Assembly: GCF_004136555.1 (NCBI RefSeq)
Contig: NZ_NOIT01000018.1
Span: forward strand, 1-64,000
Origin: Kocuria carniphila
GTDB taxonomy: Bacteria; Actinomycetota; Actinomycetes; Actinomycetales; Micrococcaceae
Reading direction: 5' to 3'
DNA length: 64,000 nt
The notes below the pieces were generated by a model, which saw nothing but the letters and a program-made list of their open reading frames with translations, was not told where the DNA came from and did no database searches. Of this stretch, positions 11,141 to 20,833 are shown piece after piece. The stretch's first letter is position 1. Every line of letters begins with the position of its first letter. The position numbers were made by a program, and so were the translations under genes.

Positions 11141-11509
11141 GTGATTCAGCAGGAGTCGCGGCTTAGGGTCGCCGATAACACGGGTGCGAAGGAAATCCTC
11201 ACCATCCGTGTACTCGGTGGATCCGGACGCCGTTACGCAGGCATTGGTGACGTCATTGTCGCCACCGTTAAGGACGCAATCCCCGGTGGCAACGTCAAGA
11301 AGGGCGACGTTGTCAAGGCAGTTGTGGTCCGTACCAAGAAGCAGAGGCGCCGTTCCGACGGTTCCTACATTCGTTTCGACGAGAACGCCGCAGTGATCTT
11401 GAAGACCGACGGGGATCCCCGTGGCACGCGTATCTTCGGCCCCGTGGGCCGCGAGCTGCGCGACAAGAAGTTCATGAAGATCATCTCGCTGGCTCCGGAG
11501 GTGCTCTGA
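11141..11509 (+). CDS. rplN: 50S ribosomal protein uL14 (L14)
   Basis: 23S-binding protein at the subunit interface, the docking site for RsfS; 122 aa, standard. It contains [24 protein letters not shown] and [20 protein letters not shown] 11141 follows AGGAG by 6 nt. First gene of the spc operon, behind a long structured leader; rplX begins 1 nt after its stop. Confidence 0.98.
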   Translation: MIQQESRLRVADNTGAKEILTIRVLGGSGRRYAGIGDVIVATVKDAIPGGNVKKGDVVKAVVVRTKKQRRRSDGSYIRFDENAAVILKTDGDPRGTRIFGPVGRELRDKKFMKIISLAPEVL

Positions 11510-11510
11510 C

Positions 11511-11855
11511 ATGGCGAAATTCAAGATCAAGACCGGAGACCTGGTTCAGGTTATTTCCGGCAACAAGCAGAACAAGGGCAAGCAGGGCAAGGTCCTGCGT
11601 GTGATCACCGAGACTTCCCGCGTGGTTGTCGAAGGTGTCAACGTGGTGACCAAGCACAAGCGTGCCAGCGCCCAGGGCGAAGCCGGCGGCATCGTCAAGA
11701 CCGAGGCTCCCATTCACATCTCGAACGTGATGCTCGTGGACCCGGAGACCGGCAAGCCGACCCGCGTGGGCTATCGCACCGAGACCGTGGAGCGTGACGG
11801 CAAGCAGAAGACCGTTCGCGTTCGCGTGTCCAAGAGCACCGGCAAGGATCTGTGA
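11511..11855 (+). CDS. rplX: 50S ribosomal protein uL24 (L24)
   Basis: Assembly-initiating 50S protein, 114 aa. It carries the KOW motif [22 protein letters not shown] near the N-terminus, and ends with actinobacterial-type [18 protein letters not shown] 11511 lies one base after the rplN stop. Its TGA overlaps the rplE ATG (TGATG). Confidence 0.97.
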   Translation: MAKFKIKTGDLVQVISGNKQNKGKQGKVLRVITETSRVVVEGVNVVTKHKRASAQGEAGGIVKTEAPIHISNVMLVDPETGKPTRVGYRTETVERDGKQKTVRVRVSKSTGKDL

Positions 11856-12424
11856 TGAGCGAAACGACCGAAACCAAGATGACCCCGCGGTTCAAGACCA
11901 AGTACCAGGAAACCGTTGCGCCGGCACTCCAGGAAGAGTTCGGTTACACGAACGTCATGGAACTGCCCCGCATCACCAAGGTTGTCGTGAACATGGGTCT
12001 GGGCGAGGCAGCCAAGGATTCCAAGCTGGTGGATTCCGCCATCAAGGACCTGACCGCCATCACCGGCCAGAAGCCCGTGGTCAACCGTGCCAAGAAGTCC
12101 ATCGCGCAGTTCAAGCTGCGCGAAGGTATGCCCATCGGCGCTCACGTCACCATGCGTGGCGATCGTATGTGGGAATTCCTGGACCGTCTGGTCACGCTGG
12201 CCCTGCCGCGTATCCGTGACTTCCGTGGCTTGTCCGACCGTCACTTCGACGGCAACGGCAACTACACCTTCGGTTTGACGGAACAGTCCATGTTCCACGA
12301 AATCGACCAGGACCGGATCGACCGTGTGCGCGGTATGGACATCACCGTGGTGACCACCGCAAAGACTGACGACGAGGGTCGCGCGCTGCTCAAGGCGCTC
12401 GGCTTCCCGTTCAAGACCAACTAA
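11855..12424 (+). CDS. rplE: 50S ribosomal protein uL5 (L5)
   Basis: 5S rRNA-binding protein of the central protuberance, 189 aa. It contains [20 protein letters not shown] and [24 protein letters not shown] 11855, overlapping the rplX stop, is preferred; an in-frame GTG at 11852 would add one residue. After it a 75-nt gap with a 10-bp hairpin leads to rpsH, where many bacteria carry rpsN. Confidence 0.98.
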   Translation: MSETTETKMTPRFKTKYQETVAPALQEEFGYTNVMELPRITKVVVNMGLGEAAKDSKLVDSAIKDLTAITGQKPVVNRAKKSIAQFKLREGMPIGAHVTMRGDRMWEFLDRLVTLALPRIRDFRGLSDRHFDGNGNYTFGLTEQSMFHEIDQDRIDRVRGMDITVVTTAKTDDEGRALLKALGFPFKTN

Positions 12425-12442
12425 TTCCCGCGACGTCAGAGG

Positions 12443-12468
12443 TCCCGACTGGCTGTAACCGGTCGGGA
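12443..12468 (+). other. stem-loop between rplE and rpsH
   Basis: TCCCGACTGG (12443-12452) pairs with CCGGTCGGGA (12459-12468), one G-U, loop CTGTAA. It occupies the place where rpsN lies in many other bacteria. It may act as a processing or attenuation site; no U-tract follows. Confidence 0.5.
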
Positions 12469-12499
12469 AACCGTGACGAGGAAGGGCATGTGCCCAAAC

Positions 12500-12898
12500 A
12501 TGACAATGACAGATCCTGTCGCAGACATGCTGACGCGTCTGCGTAATGCGAACTCCGCATACCACGACACCGTGAGCATGCCGTACTCCAAGCTGAAGGC
12601 TCGGGTTGCGGACATCCTCAAGGCCGAAGGTTACATCGCGGACTGGAGTGAGGAACCGGCCAAGGTCGGTAAGACCCTCACCCTGTCCCTGAAGTTCGGC
12701 CCCAACCGTGAGCGCTCCATTGCAGGCGTTCGCCGTATCTCCAAGCCGGGTTTGCGCGTTTACGCGAAGTCCACCAACCTGCCGAAGGTTCTCGGCGGCA
12801 TGGGCATCGCGATCCTCTCCACCTCTTCGGGTCTGCTGACTGACAAGCAGGCCGGCAAGAAGGGCGTGGGCGGGGAAGTCCTCGCGTACGTCTGGTAA
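12500..12898 (+). CDS. rpsH: 30S ribosomal protein uS8 (S8)
   Basis: Primary 16S-binding protein, 132 aa from ATG 12500, the usual length, beginning [18 protein letters not shown]. Upstream in-frame starts (GTG 12473, ATG 12488) would add up to nine residues that do not resemble the family. GGAAGG about 14 nt upstream is the nearest Shine-Dalgarno, rather far. The C-terminus has [28 protein letters not shown]. In E. coli S8 autoregulates the spc operon at L5; no rRNA-mimic site was recognised by eye here. Confidence 0.96.
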   Translation: MTMTDPVADMLTRLRNANSAYHDTVSMPYSKLKARVADILKAEGYIADWSEEPAKVGKTLTLSLKFGPNRERSIAGVRRISKPGLRVYAKSTNLPKVLGGMGIAILSTSSGLLTDKQAGKKGVGGEVLAYVW

Positions 12899-12930
12899 TC
12901 GGCAGCACAGAACAAAGAAAGGAAGAGAAC

Positions 12931-13467
12931 ATGTCACGTATTGGACGTCTCCCGATCTCTGTGCCCGCCGGTGTGGAGGTCGCTGTGGACGGTTCCGTGG
13001 TGAAGGTCAAGGGCCCCAAGGGCGAATTGACTCACACCGTGGCCGCTCCCATCACCGTGGTTGTTGAAGACGGCACCGTTCAGGTTGCCCGCCCCAACGA
13101 CGAGCGCGAGTCCCGCGCTCTGCACGGTTTGACTCGTACCCTGATCGCCAACATGGTCCAGGGTGTCTCCGAGGGTTACAGCAAGCAGCTGGAAATCGTC
13201 GGAACCGGTTACCGTGTTCAGGCCAAGGGCGCCAACCTGGAGTTCGCTCTGGGTTACAGCCACCCTGTTCCGTTCGAGGCTCCGGACGGCATCACGCTGT
13301 CCGTGGAAGGTTCGAACAAAGTCACCGTCGCCGGTATCGACAAGCAGCAGGTTGGCCAGGTTGCCGCAAAGATCCGCAAGCTGCGTCTGCCCGACCCCTA
13401 CAAGGGCAAGGGCGTGCGTTACGCCGGCGAGCAGATCCGCCGCAAGGCCGGAAAGGCTGGTAAGTAA
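12931..13467 (+). CDS. rplF: 50S ribosomal protein uL6 (L6)
   Basis: 50S protein near the factor-binding site, 178 aa. It begins [17 protein letters not shown] and ends with the conserved [30 protein letters not shown] precedes ATG 12931. rplR follows after 2 nt. Confidence 0.98.
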   Translation: MSRIGRLPISVPAGVEVAVDGSVVKVKGPKGELTHTVAAPITVVVEDGTVQVARPNDERESRALHGLTRTLIANMVQGVSEGYSKQLEIVGTGYRVQAKGANLEFALGYSHPVPFEAPDGITLSVEGSNKVTVAGIDKQQVGQVAAKIRKLRLPDPYKGKGVRYAGEQIRRKAGKAGK

Positions 13468-13469
13468 TC

Positions 13470-13841
13470 ATGGCTCTCGTAATCAAGGGCAAGTCGAAGT
13501 CCGCTCAGCGCGCACGTCGTCACCGCCGCGTACGCAAGTACGTTTCGGGTACCGCTCTGCGTCCCCGTCTCGTAGTGACCCGTTCCGCGCGTCACATGGT
13601 CGCTCAGGTGATCGACGACGACAAGGGTGTAACCCTGGCGTCAGCTTCCACCATGGAAGCTGACCTGCGGGCCGCCTCGGAGGACAAAACCGCCAAGGCC
13701 AAGCGTGTCGGCGAACTCGTCGCCGAACGCGCCAAGGCTGCCGGTGTCGAAACGGTTGTCTTCGACCGTGGCGGTAACAAGTACCACGGCCGTGTGGCCG
13801 CGGTGGCCGATGGTGCCCGTGAAGGAGGTCTGGCGCTGTGA
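13470..13841 (+). CDS. rplR: 50S ribosomal protein uL18 (L18)
   Basis: 5S rRNA-binding protein of the central protuberance, 123 aa. It has [21 protein letters not shown] in the N-terminal half and [23 protein letters not shown] at the C-terminus. The start ATG 13470 is 2 nt after the rplF stop. Its stop overlaps rpsE as GTGA. Confidence 0.97.
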   Translation: MALVIKGKSKSAQRARRHRRVRKYVSGTALRPRLVVTRSARHMVAQVIDDDKGVTLASASTMEADLRAASEDKTAKAKRVGELVAERAKAAGVETVVFDRGGNKYHGRVAAVADGAREGGLAL

Positions 13842-14563
13842 GCGAGCAGAACAATGAGAAGGAAACCAAGGTGAGCGAAGCCACCAACGCTTCCAACGAA
13901 GCTACTGAGGCTCAGCAGGGAACCGAGGACAACCGCGGTGGCCGCGGCGGTCGCGGTAACCGCAACGAGCGCGGTGGCCGTGGCGAGCGCGGCGGTCGTA
14001 ACGAGCGCGGCGGCCGTGGTGGCCGTGGCGGTCGCGAGGAAGAGAAGGACAAGTTCCTCGAGCGCGTCGTGACCATCAACCGTGTCTCCAAGGTGGTCAA
14101 GGGTGGCCGCCGCTTCAGCTTCACCGCCCTCGTGGTGGTTGGCGATGGCAACGGCATGGTTGGCGTGGGCTACGGCAAGGCCAAGGAAGTTCCCGCCGCC
14201 ATCTCCAAGGGCGTCGAGGAAGCCAAGAAGAACTTCTTCCGGGTTCCTCGCGTGGAAGAGCGCACCATTCCGCACCGCGTGCAGGGCGAAGCCGCTGCCG
14301 GTGTCGTGATGTTGCGTCCGGCCACTCCGGGTACCGGTGTTATCGCCGGCGGTCCGGTGCGTGCCGTACTCGAGTGCGCGGGCATCCACGACGTGTTGTC
14401 CAAGTCCTTGGGCTCGTCCAACCAGATCAACATCGTGCACGCAACCATTGAGGCCCTGCGTATGCTCGAAGAGCCCGCTTCCGTGGCTGCCCGTCGTGGC
14501 CTGCCCATGGACGAGGTTGTTCCGGGCCCGCTGCTGCGCGATATCCAGAAGGCAGGTGCCTGA
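13838..14563 (+). CDS. rpsE: 30S ribosomal protein uS5 (S5) with RG-repeat N-terminal extension
   Basis: 30S protein important for accuracy and located at the mRNA entry; 241 aa against about 165 in E. coli. The extra length is N-terminal: residues 1-32 are acidic and Gln/Asn/Thr-rich, and residues 33-66 are built of repeats such as [15 protein letters not shown] and RGERGG. The double-stranded-RNA-binding and S5 fold start at about residue 72 ([13 protein letters not shown]). GTG 13838 overlaps the rplR stop. N-terminal extensions occur in actinobacterial S5, but this density of RG repeats is notable. TGATG overlap with rpmD. Confidence 0.97.
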   Translation: MSEQNNEKETKVSEATNASNEATEAQQGTEDNRGGRGGRGNRNERGGRGERGGRNERGGRGGRGGREEEKDKFLERVVTINRVSKVVKGGRRFSFTALVVVGDGNGMVGVGYGKAKEVPAAISKGVEEAKKNFFRVPRVEERTIPHRVQGEAAAGVVMLRPATPGTGVIAGGPVRAVLECAGIHDVLSKSLGSSNQINIVHATIEALRMLEEPASVAARRGLPMDEVVPGPLLRDIQKAGA

Positions 14564-14772
14564 TGAACGGAAAGCGTATTCAGGCCAACGGTGCCACACT
14601 GCGTATCAAGCAGATCCGCTCCGTGGTCGGTCAGAAGCAGAACATGCGCGACACCCTTCGTTCCCTCGGTTTGAAGAAGCCGGGCAACGTGGTGGAGCGC
14701 AAGGCCGATGCAGCGACCGCGGGCATGATCAATACCGTGTCGCATCTCGTAGAGGTTGAGGAGGCCGAGTGA
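14563..14772 (+). CDS. rpmD: 50S ribosomal protein uL30 (L30)
   Basis: Small 50S protein, 69 aa, with [28 protein letters not shown], the family core. ATG 14563 overlaps the rpsE stop by one base; the stop overlaps the rplO GTG as GTGA. Confidence 0.97.
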   Translation: MNGKRIQANGATLRIKQIRSVVGQKQNMRDTLRSLGLKKPGNVVERKADAATAGMINTVSHLVEVEEAE

Positions 14773-15245
14773 CCATGGCTGAAAACACTGGGAGCAAGAA
14801 GCAGCACGCTCTGAAGGTTCACCACCTGCGTCCGGCCCCCGGATCTCACCAGTCCAAGACCCGTGTGGGTCGTGGTGAGGCTTCGAAGGGTAAGACTGCC
14901 GGTCGCGGTACCAAGGGCACCAAGGCGCGTTACCAGGTGAAGGCCGGTTTTGCCGGCGGTCAGCTGCCGTTGCACATGCGTCTGCCCAAGCTGCGCGGGT
15001 TCAAGAACCCGTTCCGCGTCGAGTACCAGGTCGTGAACCTGGATCGTCTGGGCGAGCTGTTCCCCGAGGGCGGCACGATCGGTATTTCCGATCTCGTTGC
15101 CAAGGGTGCAGTGCGCAAGAACCAGCCGGTCAAGGTTCTGGGCACCGGAGAGATCTCCGTTGCACTGAACATCACCGCGGACAAGTTCTCGGCCTCCGCG
15201 GCTGAGAAGATCGCAGCTGCCGGCGGTTCCACGCAGACCGCGTGA
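14769..15245 (+). CDS. rplO: 50S ribosomal protein uL15 (L15)
   Basis: Late-assembly 50S protein, 158 aa from GTG 14769 or 156 from ATG 14775. GAGGAGG at 14758-14764 suits either; the GTGA overlap with rpmD resembles three other junctions in this cluster. It contains [35 protein letters not shown] in pieces typical of the family and [16 protein letters not shown]. It ends the spc transcription unit: a 15-bp terminator with U-tract follows. Confidence 0.96.
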   Translation: MTMAENTGSKKQHALKVHHLRPAPGSHQSKTRVGRGEASKGKTAGRGTKGTKARYQVKAGFAGGQLPLHMRLPKLRGFKNPFRVEYQVVNLDRLGELFPEGGTIGISDLVAKGAVRKNQPVKVLGTGEISVALNITADKFSASAAEKIAAAGGSTQTA

Positions 15246-15289
15246 GACTGAACGCAGTAATCGGTTGTAGGGTGTAACCCTGAACTGAA

Positions 15290-15333
15290 GCGGGCCCCGT
15301 GCCGTATTGTCGGCACGGGGCCCGCTGCTTTTT
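15290..15333 (+). terminator. spc operon terminator
   Basis: GCGGGCCCCGTGCCG (15290-15304) pairs perfectly with CGGCACGGGGCCCGC (15311-15325), loop TATTGT, followed by TGCTTTTT. It is the textbook intrinsic terminator of this cluster and separates rplO from secY. Confidence 0.93.
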
Positions 15334-15441
15334 ATCAGGGTGTTCGCGCTCACCTCTCGCGTGTGCGCGCAACATCCTTCGCTAGACTTGCCCGGGGTCG
15401 GGACCGGCCGGGCCAACACTGAAGTTTTTGGAGGAGGACCT

Positions 15442-16755
15442 GTGCTCAGTGCTTTCGCACGGGCGTTCACAACGCCGGAACTGCGCAACAAGCTGCTGTT
15501 CACCCTCGGGATCATCGTGATCTACCGGTTGGGCACTTTCATTCCTGCGCCTGGCGTGGACTACGGCAACGTACAGCAGTGTCTAGCACTGGGTAACACG
15601 ACCGGTGGCGTGTACGACTTGGTCAACCTGTTCAGCGGTGGCGCACTGTTGCAGTTGTCCATTTTTGCGCTCGGTGTGATGCCGTACATCACGGCGAGCA
15701 TCATCGTGCAGCTGTTGCGCGTGGTGATTCCCCGGTTCCAGGAACTCCACGAAGAGGGTGCCCAGGGGCAGACCAAACTCACTCAGTACACTCGTTATCT
15801 GACCATTGGGCTGGCCGCGCTCAACGCGACCACCGTGGTCTCGCTGGCTCGATCCGGCGCGCTGTTGGGTGACTGCCCCTTGCCGATCATCCCGAACGAT
15901 TCCCTGATGATCCTGGTCATCATGATTCTTACGATGACCGCCGGCACCACGCTGATCATGTGGCTGGGCGAACGCATCACCGACCGCGGTGTCGGCAACG
16001 GCATGTCCTTGCTGATCTTCACCTCGATCGCCGCAACCTTCCCGTCCGCACTGGGCGACATCCTTCGCACCCGCGGCTGGGGCCTGTTCCTGGCCGTGTG
16101 CGCCGTGGGACTCGTGGTCATCACGTGCGTCGTGTTCGTGGAGCAGTCGCAGCGTCGCATCCCGGTGCAGTACGCCAAGCGCATGGTGGGTCGTCGAACC
16201 ATTGGCGGCACCAGCACCTACATCCCACTCAAGGTCAACATGGCCGGCGTGATCCCCATCATCTTCGCCTCATCCATGCTCATGCTGCCGTCCATGATCG
16301 CGCAGTTCGGGATGCCGAATGACGGCTCTCCGGTGCCCGGTTGGGTCAATTGGATCAACACGTACCTGACATCCGGTGACCACCCGGTCTACATGGTCAC
16401 GTACTTCCTGATGATCGTGGCGTTCACGTACTTCTACGTGTCCATCACGTTCAATCCGGAAGAGGTCTCCAACAACATGAAGCGATACGGCGGCTTCATC
16501 CCCGGAATTCGCGCGGGCCGGCCCACGGAGAACTACCTGCGCTACGTGCTGTCCCGCATTACGCTCCCGGGTGCTCTCTACCTGGGCATCGTGTCCATGA
16601 TCCCGCTCATCGCTCTGGTGTTGTTCGACGCCAACCAGAACTTCCCGTTCGGTGGTCCTTCGCTGCTGATCATGGTGGGCGTGGGTTTGGACACCGTGAA
16701 GCAGATCGACGCGCAGCTGCAGCAGCGTCACTACGAGGGGTTGCTGCGTAAGTAG
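15442..16755 (+). CDS. secY: Protein translocase subunit SecY
   Basis: Central channel of the Sec translocon with SecE and SecG in the cytoplasmic membrane; 437 aa with ten hydrophobic segments. The frame is open further upstream, but GGAGGAGG (15430-15437) fixes GTG 15442 and gives the family-typical start (M)LSAFARAFTTPELRNKLLF. The ITDRGVGNGMSLLIF motif and the YYVSITFNPEEVSNNMKRYGGFIPG-like cytoplasmic region are present. It has its own promoter region: a -10 TAGACT at 15383-15388 downstream of the spc terminator, -35 poor. A 7-bp hairpin (16772-16790) precedes adk. Confidence 0.97.
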   Translation: MLSAFARAFTTPELRNKLLFTLGIIVIYRLGTFIPAPGVDYGNVQQCLALGNTTGGVYDLVNLFSGGALLQLSIFALGVMPYITASIIVQLLRVVIPRFQELHEEGAQGQTKLTQYTRYLTIGLAALNATTVVSLARSGALLGDCPLPIIPNDSLMILVIMILTMTAGTTLIMWLGERITDRGVGNGMSLLIFTSIAATFPSALGDILRTRGWGLFLAVCAVGLVVITCVVFVEQSQRRIPVQYAKRMVGRRTIGGTSTYIPLKVNMAGVIPIIFASSMLMLPSMIAQFGMPNDGSPVPGWVNWINTYLTSGDHPVYMVTYFLMIVAFTYFYVSITFNPEEVSNNMKRYGGFIPGIRAGRPTENYLRYVLSRITLPGALYLGIVSMIPLIALVLFDANQNFPFGGPSLLIMVGVGLDTVKQIDAQLQQRHYEGLLRK

Positions 16756-16771
16756 TTGTCCACCAAGTCCC

Positions 16772-16790
16772 GCGGATCCGTACGATCCGC
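16772..16790 (+). other. stem-loop between secY and adk
   Basis: GCGGATC (16772-16778) pairs with GATCCGC (16784-16790), loop CGTAC. It is short and lacks a U-tract; possibly a partial terminator or processing element. Confidence 0.4.
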
Positions 16791-16854
16791 CCCGCTGCCG
16801 GGCTGTTGCCAGTAAAGTGGTGGGGGACCAGAGAAGTTCGTGCAAGGAGAAACC

Positions 16855-17421
16855 ATGACCCGTTTGTTGATCATCGGACCGCCAGGCGCTGGCAAGGGCA
16901 CTCAGGCGGCTCGCATTTGTGAACGGTTGAACGTTCCTGCGATCTCCACCGGGGACATTTTCCGAGCCAATATCAAAGAGCAGACCGAACTCGGCAAGGA
17001 AGCGCAGCGGTACACGGACGCGGGCAATCTGGTGCCGGACTCCGTGACCAATTCCATGGTGCGGGACCGTTTGGCACAGGATGACGTGAACAACGGGTTC
17101 CTGCTGGACGGTTACCCGCGCACCGTGGCCCAGGTCGAGGAGCTGGACAGCATCCTCGAGGCCAATGGCACTCACCTGGATGTCGTGCTGCTGCTGACCG
17201 CTGACAACGACGAGCTCGTCAAGCGCTTGCTCGGCCGCGCGCAGGATCAGGGCCGCACCGATGACACGGAAGACGTCATTCGGCACCGCCTGGACGTGTA
17301 TGACCAGCAGACCGCGCCGGTCGTTGGCGTGTACGAGAAGCGCGGCATTGTCACCGAGGTCGACGGCCTGGGCGACATCGATCAGGTCACCGAGCGCATC
17401 ATGGCGGCGCTGGCCAGCTGA
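16855..17421 (+). CDS. adk: Adenylate kinase
   Basis: Catalyses ATP + AMP to 2 ADP; 188 aa, the short-lid form lacking a zinc finger, as in other actinobacteria. P-loop GPPGAGKGTQ near residues 8-17, AMP-binding ISTGDIFR, and GYPRTVAQ follow. ATG 16855 is chosen for AAGGAGA 5-6 nt upstream rather than the in-frame GTG 16840. A TAAAGT at 16813-16818 might serve as a -10. Neighbours secY and map form the conserved secY-adk-map block; a hairpin separates adk from map. Confidence 0.97.
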   Translation: MTRLLIIGPPGAGKGTQAARICERLNVPAISTGDIFRANIKEQTELGKEAQRYTDAGNLVPDSVTNSMVRDRLAQDDVNNGFLLDGYPRTVAQVEELDSILEANGTHLDVVLLLTADNDELVKRLLGRAQDQGRTDDTEDVIRHRLDVYDQQTAPVVGVYEKRGIVTEVDGLGDIDQVTERIMAALAS

Positions 17422-17455
17422 AATGCGATCTCGCTGAGATAAGAATTTGGGTGTG

Positions 17456-17494
17456 AGCCCTCGGAACGGCGCCATACAGCGCGTTCCGAGGGCT
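17456..17494 (+). terminator. adk terminator
   Basis: AGCCCTCGGAACG (17456-17468) pairs with CGTTCCGAGGGCT (17482-17494), 13 bp perfect with a 13-nt loop. No U-tract. It lies between adk and map. Confidence 0.7.
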
Positions 17495-17537
17495 TAGCCG
17501 TTGATAGAACTCACCACTACGAAGGGAAGCGCGCACC

Positions 17538-18371
17538 GTGTTTGGTCGCCGCAAGGTAGAACTGAAGTCCGATGCCCAGCTTGCGCTCATGTCGCGAGCC
17601 GGGGTGGTGACCTCGCGCGCGCTCGACGCCGCCGTGGCCGCTGCCGTTCCCGGGGCCACCACCGCTGATGTGGATCAAGCTTTCCGGGACGTCCTGGCGG
17701 CCAACAATGCCGAGTCCAACTTCCTGGGCTACTACGGTTATCCGGCCACGGTGTGCGTATCCGTCAACGACCGCGTTGTTCACGGAATCCCGGGGGACCA
17801 GGTGTTGCTCGATGGGGACATTGTTTCCATCGACGGCGGTGCCATCGTGGATGGTTGGCACGGTGACTCGGCTCGCACTGTCCTGGTGGGGGAGCACCAC
17901 GACCCGGCGGACGTCGAGCTGTCCAAGGTGACCCGCGCGGCGATGTGGCGCGGCATCGCGGCCATGGCCACCGGCACTCACGTGGGTGACATCGGTCAGG
18001 CTGTGGAGGATTACGTCCACGGATTGGTCGGACAGCGGTTGGGGATCCTCGAGGACTACGTGGGCCACGGCATCGGCACCGCCATGCACATGGCCCCGGA
18101 CGTTCCCAATTACGCCGTGCGCAACCGCGGACCCCGGCTCGTCCCGGGCATGGCACTGGCTATTGAACCGATGCTGGTGCGCGGCGGGATCGAGACCAAG
18201 ATCCTGGACGACGACTGGACCGTGGTGACCGTGGACGGCGCCAACGCGAGCCAGTGGGAACACAGCGTGTGCCTGCACTCCAAGGGCCTGTGGGTCCTCA
18301 CCGCTGAAGACGGCGGCGCATCCGAACTCGAACCCCTGGGCGTACATCCCGTCCCGATAGCCGCATCCTGA
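17538..18371 (+). CDS. map: Type I methionine aminopeptidase
   Basis: Removes N-terminal Met from nascent proteins; cytosolic, 277 aa, without an N-terminal zinc finger. The five metal ligands are visible: D in [16 protein letters not shown] (two Asp), H in [10 protein letters not shown] in IEPM, and E in WEHSV. GTG 17538 is preceded by GAAGGGAA. It follows adk after a hairpin and lies 37 nt before rlmN. Confidence 0.96.
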   Translation: MFGRRKVELKSDAQLALMSRAGVVTSRALDAAVAAAVPGATTADVDQAFRDVLAANNAESNFLGYYGYPATVCVSVNDRVVHGIPGDQVLLDGDIVSIDGGAIVDGWHGDSARTVLVGEHHDPADVELSKVTRAAMWRGIAAMATGTHVGDIGQAVEDYVHGLVGQRLGILEDYVGHGIGTAMHMAPDVPNYAVRNRGPRLVPGMALAIEPMLVRGGIETKILDDDWTVVTVDGANASQWEHSVCLHSKGLWVLTAEDGGASELEPLGVHPVPIAAS

Positions 18372-18408
18372 ACCGCACGCGCGGTACGCACGAGCGAAAG
18401 GACCTGAC

Positions 18409-19554
18409 ATGGCCACCGACGTAGAGATCACCGAACGACCTAAACCCGGGCAGCTGGTATTCAAACCCGCTCGCCGGGGTAAACCCCCGCAGCACCTGGC
18501 CGACCTGGATCTGGCCGGGCGCAAGAAGATGCTGCAGGACGCCGGCTACCCGGCGTTCCGAGCGGCGCAATTGTCCAAGCACTACTTCGAACGGTTCGAA
18601 ACCGATCCGGACAAGATGACCGACCTGCCGGCTGGACAACGCGAGGAACTGGTTGCAGCGGCCATGCCGCCACTGTTGACCACGGTCAAGAACCTCAAGG
18701 CGGACCAGGGCATGACGGTCAAGTCCGTCCATCGGCTGTTCGACGGCGCCATGGTCGAGTCCGTGCTCATGCGATACAGCAAGCGCGTGACCATGTGCAT
18801 CTCATCCCAGGCAGGTTGTGGCATGAACTGCCCGTTCTGCGCGACCGGTCAGGCAGGTCTGACTCGTAACCTCTCCGCCGCGGAGATCGTGGACCAAGTT
18901 GTCCAGGGCATCCGAGGTCTGCGTGACGGTGTGGTGGGTCCTGCAGAGGAAGCACCGCTGCGCGTGTCGAACATCGTGTTCATGGGCATGGGGGAGGCCC
19001 TCGCCAACTACAAGGCCACCATGGGCGCGGTACACCGCCTGATCGATCCGTCACCGGAGGGTCTGGGACTTTCCGCGCGCGGGTTGACCATGTCCACTGT
19101 GGGTCTGGTGCCCGGGATGCGGAAGTTCACGCAGGAGAAGTTGCCCATCACCCTGGCGCTGTCCCTGCACGCCCCGGACGACGAACTGCGCGACGAACTG
19201 ATCCCGGTCAACAATCGGTGGAAGGTGGATGAGGCGCTGGATGCCGCCCGCGAGTACTACGACGCCACCGGGCGCCGTGTATCAATCGAGTACGCCCTGA
19301 TCCGTGACATGAACGATCAAGGCTGGCGTGCGGATTTGCTGGGGGAGAAGCTCAACAAGCGCGGTGCCGGTTGGGTGCACGTTAACCCCATCCCGCTCAA
19401 TCCCACCCCGGGGTCCAAGTGGACGGCCTCGCGTCCTGGAGTCGAGCAGAACTTCGTGGAGCGTCTGCGCGCCCACGGAATTCCCACCACGGTGCGTGAT
19501 ACACGCGGTTCCGACATCGACGGCGCGTGCGGCCAGCTGGCCGCGGACGTCTAG
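18409..19554 (+). CDS. rlmN: Dual-specificity 23S rRNA/tRNA adenine-C2 methyltransferase RlmN
   Basis: Radical-SAM enzyme that methylates C2 of A2503 in 23S rRNA and A37 in some tRNAs; 381 aa. The Fe-S cluster motif CX3CX2C is C137-GMN-C141-PF-C144, followed by GEALAN (SAM binding). The catalytic methyl-carrying Cys is conserved near the end in [11 protein letters not shown] (C374). ATG 18409 follows GAAAGGA. Location next to map is inside a translation-related neighbourhood. Cfr is the paralogous resistance enzyme, but the length and neighbourhood favour RlmN. Confidence 0.95.
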   Translation: MATDVEITERPKPGQLVFKPARRGKPPQHLADLDLAGRKKMLQDAGYPAFRAAQLSKHYFERFETDPDKMTDLPAGQREELVAAAMPPLLTTVKNLKADQGMTVKSVHRLFDGAMVESVLMRYSKRVTMCISSQAGCGMNCPFCATGQAGLTRNLSAAEIVDQVVQGIRGLRDGVVGPAEEAPLRVSNIVFMGMGEALANYKATMGAVHRLIDPSPEGLGLSARGLTMSTVGLVPGMRKFTQEKLPITLALSLHAPDDELRDELIPVNNRWKVDEALDAAREYYDATGRRVSIEYALIRDMNDQGWRADLLGEKLNKRGAGWVHVNPIPLNPTPGSKWTASRPGVEQNFVERLRAHGIPTTVRDTRGSDIDGACGQLAADV

Positions 19555-19558
19555 ACCC

Positions 19559-19592
19559 GCGGCGGCGTCGTCGCCCCGGATCGACCCGCCGC
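19559..19592 (+). terminator. weak terminator hairpin after rlmN
   Basis: GCGGCGG (19559-19565) pairs with CCGCCGC (19586-19592) with a 20-nt loop. No U-tract; modest support. Confidence 0.4.
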
Positions 19593-19626
19593 GAAGGTCG
19601 CAGGTGACTCACTACCCGTTACCGGA

Positions 19627-19655
19627 TTGCATATCAAGTCTCAACCGCGTAAAGT
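19627..19655 (+). promoter_or_regulatory. infA promoter
   Basis: TTGCAT (19627-19632), 17-nt spacer, TAAAGT (19650-19655), a strong match to the housekeeping consensus. It would drive infA-rpmJ-rpsM-rpsK with a leader of about 155 nt. Confidence 0.8.
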
Positions 19656-19818
19656 ATTGCGTTGGTTGTCTGTGCTCGCGCCGCTGAGCCCTGCCCGTCC
19701 ACAAATCCACCCCGAGCTCACGCTGCAGGGGCGCATTGTGGCTGTCGGCAATCAGCGGAGAGAGTCCTGTAAACCGTCCGGATAGATAACCGGACCCCTC
19801 GAAAAGTTAGCGGAGGAT

Positions 19819-20040
19819 ATGGCCAAGAAAGACGGAGTCATCGAGATCGAAGGCACTGTGGTCGAGGCTCTGCCCAACGCGTCGTTCCGTGTTGAGCTGA
19901 ACAACGGTCACAAGGTGCTTGCCCACATCTCTGGGAAAATGCGCCAACACTACATCCGAATCCTTCCTGAGGACCGGGTCGTGGTGGAGCTGAGCCCGTA
20001 TGACCTAACCCGAGGCCGGATCGTCTACCGCTACAAGTAG
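19819..20040 (+). CDS. infA: Translation initiation factor IF-1
   Basis: OB-fold factor that occupies the 30S A site during initiation; 73 aa. It contains the family-typical [23 protein letters not shown] and RIVYRYK end. GGAGGA precedes ATG 19819. First gene of the alpha-operon segment, driven by a strong promoter 160 nt upstream. An 8-bp hairpin CGCGGATC/GATCTGCG (20063-20083) lies between it and rpmJ. Confidence 0.98.
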   Translation: MAKKDGVIEIEGTVVEALPNASFRVELNNGHKVLAHISGKMRQHYIRILPEDRVVVELSPYDLTRGRIVYRYK

Positions 20041-20130
20041 AAATTCGCGGCACCACGCACCGCGCGGATCGTTGTGATCTGCGGGGTGTTTGCTGCGTTA
20101 TTCACCACCACTAGTACGCGAAGGAATGCG

Positions 20131-20244
20131 ATGAAGGTCCAACCGAGCGTCAAGCAGATCTGCGACAACTGCAAGGTGATTCGCCGTAATGGCCGAGTCA
20201 TGGTGATCTGCTCGAACCCCAGGCACAAGCAGCGCCAGGGCTGA
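20131..20244 (+). CDS. rpmJ: 50S ribosomal protein bL36 (L36), zinc-binding form
   Basis: Smallest 50S protein, 37 aa: starts [14 protein letters not shown] and ends RHKQRQG. The zinc ligands C-x2-C, a later C and an H are all present, so this is the zinc-containing (C+) paralogue. GAAGGAA precedes ATG 20131. A 14-bp palindrome CGGGAGCGCTCCCG (20245-20258) begins immediately after the stop and may attenuate read-through into rpsM. Confidence 0.97.
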   Translation: MKVQPSVKQICDNCKVIRRNGRVMVICSNPRHKQRQG

Positions 20245-20405
20245 CGGGAGCGCTCCCGCCCACGCAAGTGGATTGACAGAACGGACACTGCAGCTAGCAC
20301 CGCACGGTGCGGCAACCCCCGGCACGGAGGCCGGAGACCGAACGCAACATCTTGTTCGGGACGCAGTGTTCAAGACCTCCGGACAGTACAAGGAGAACCG
20401 CCAAT

Positions 20406-20774
20406 ATGGCTCGTCTCGCAGGCGTAGACCTCCCCCGCGAAAAGCGGCTGGAAATTGCGCTGACTTACATCTACGGCGTGGGTCGTACCCGTGCACTCGC
20501 AACCCTTGAGGCCACCGGCATCTCGGGTGACGTGCGCGTGAAGGATCTCACCGACGCTCAGCTCGTCGAGCTGCGCGACTACATCGAAGGCAACTACAAG
20601 GTCGAAGGCGATTTGCGCCGCGAGGTTGCCGCCGACATCCGCCGCAAGGTCGAAATCGGCAGCTACCAGGGTGTGCGTCACCGCCGTGGCCTTCCGGTCC
20701 ACGGTCAGCGCACCAAGACCAACGCACGTACCCGCAAGGGTCCCAAGCGCACGGTCGCCGGCAAGAAGAAGTAA
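20406..20774 (+). CDS. rpsM: 30S ribosomal protein uS13 (S13)
   Basis: 30S head protein forming the B1 bridges, 122 aa. It starts [21 protein letters not shown] and contains [23 protein letters not shown]. The frame is open upstream for 33 codons, but AAGGAGAACC places the start at ATG 20406. Separated from rpmJ by 161 nt and from rpsK by 59 nt. Confidence 0.98.
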   Translation: MARLAGVDLPREKRLEIALTYIYGVGRTRALATLEATGISGDVRVKDLTDAQLVELRDYIEGNYKVEGDLRREVAADIRRKVEIGSYQGVRHRRGLPVHGQRTKTNARTRKGPKRTVAGKKK

Positions 20775-20833
20775 TCGTGGTCGCCACCCAAGCCGGTGGC
20801 TGATCAACGTCGAAGATCTTTGTAGGAGAATTC

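Noticed and set aside
10814-11144. Small frames in the spc leader, one starting in the three-way junction at 10814
   Set aside because: No Shine-Dalgarno, overlapping alternatives, strong RNA structure explains the sequence better; a leader peptide cannot be fully excluded.
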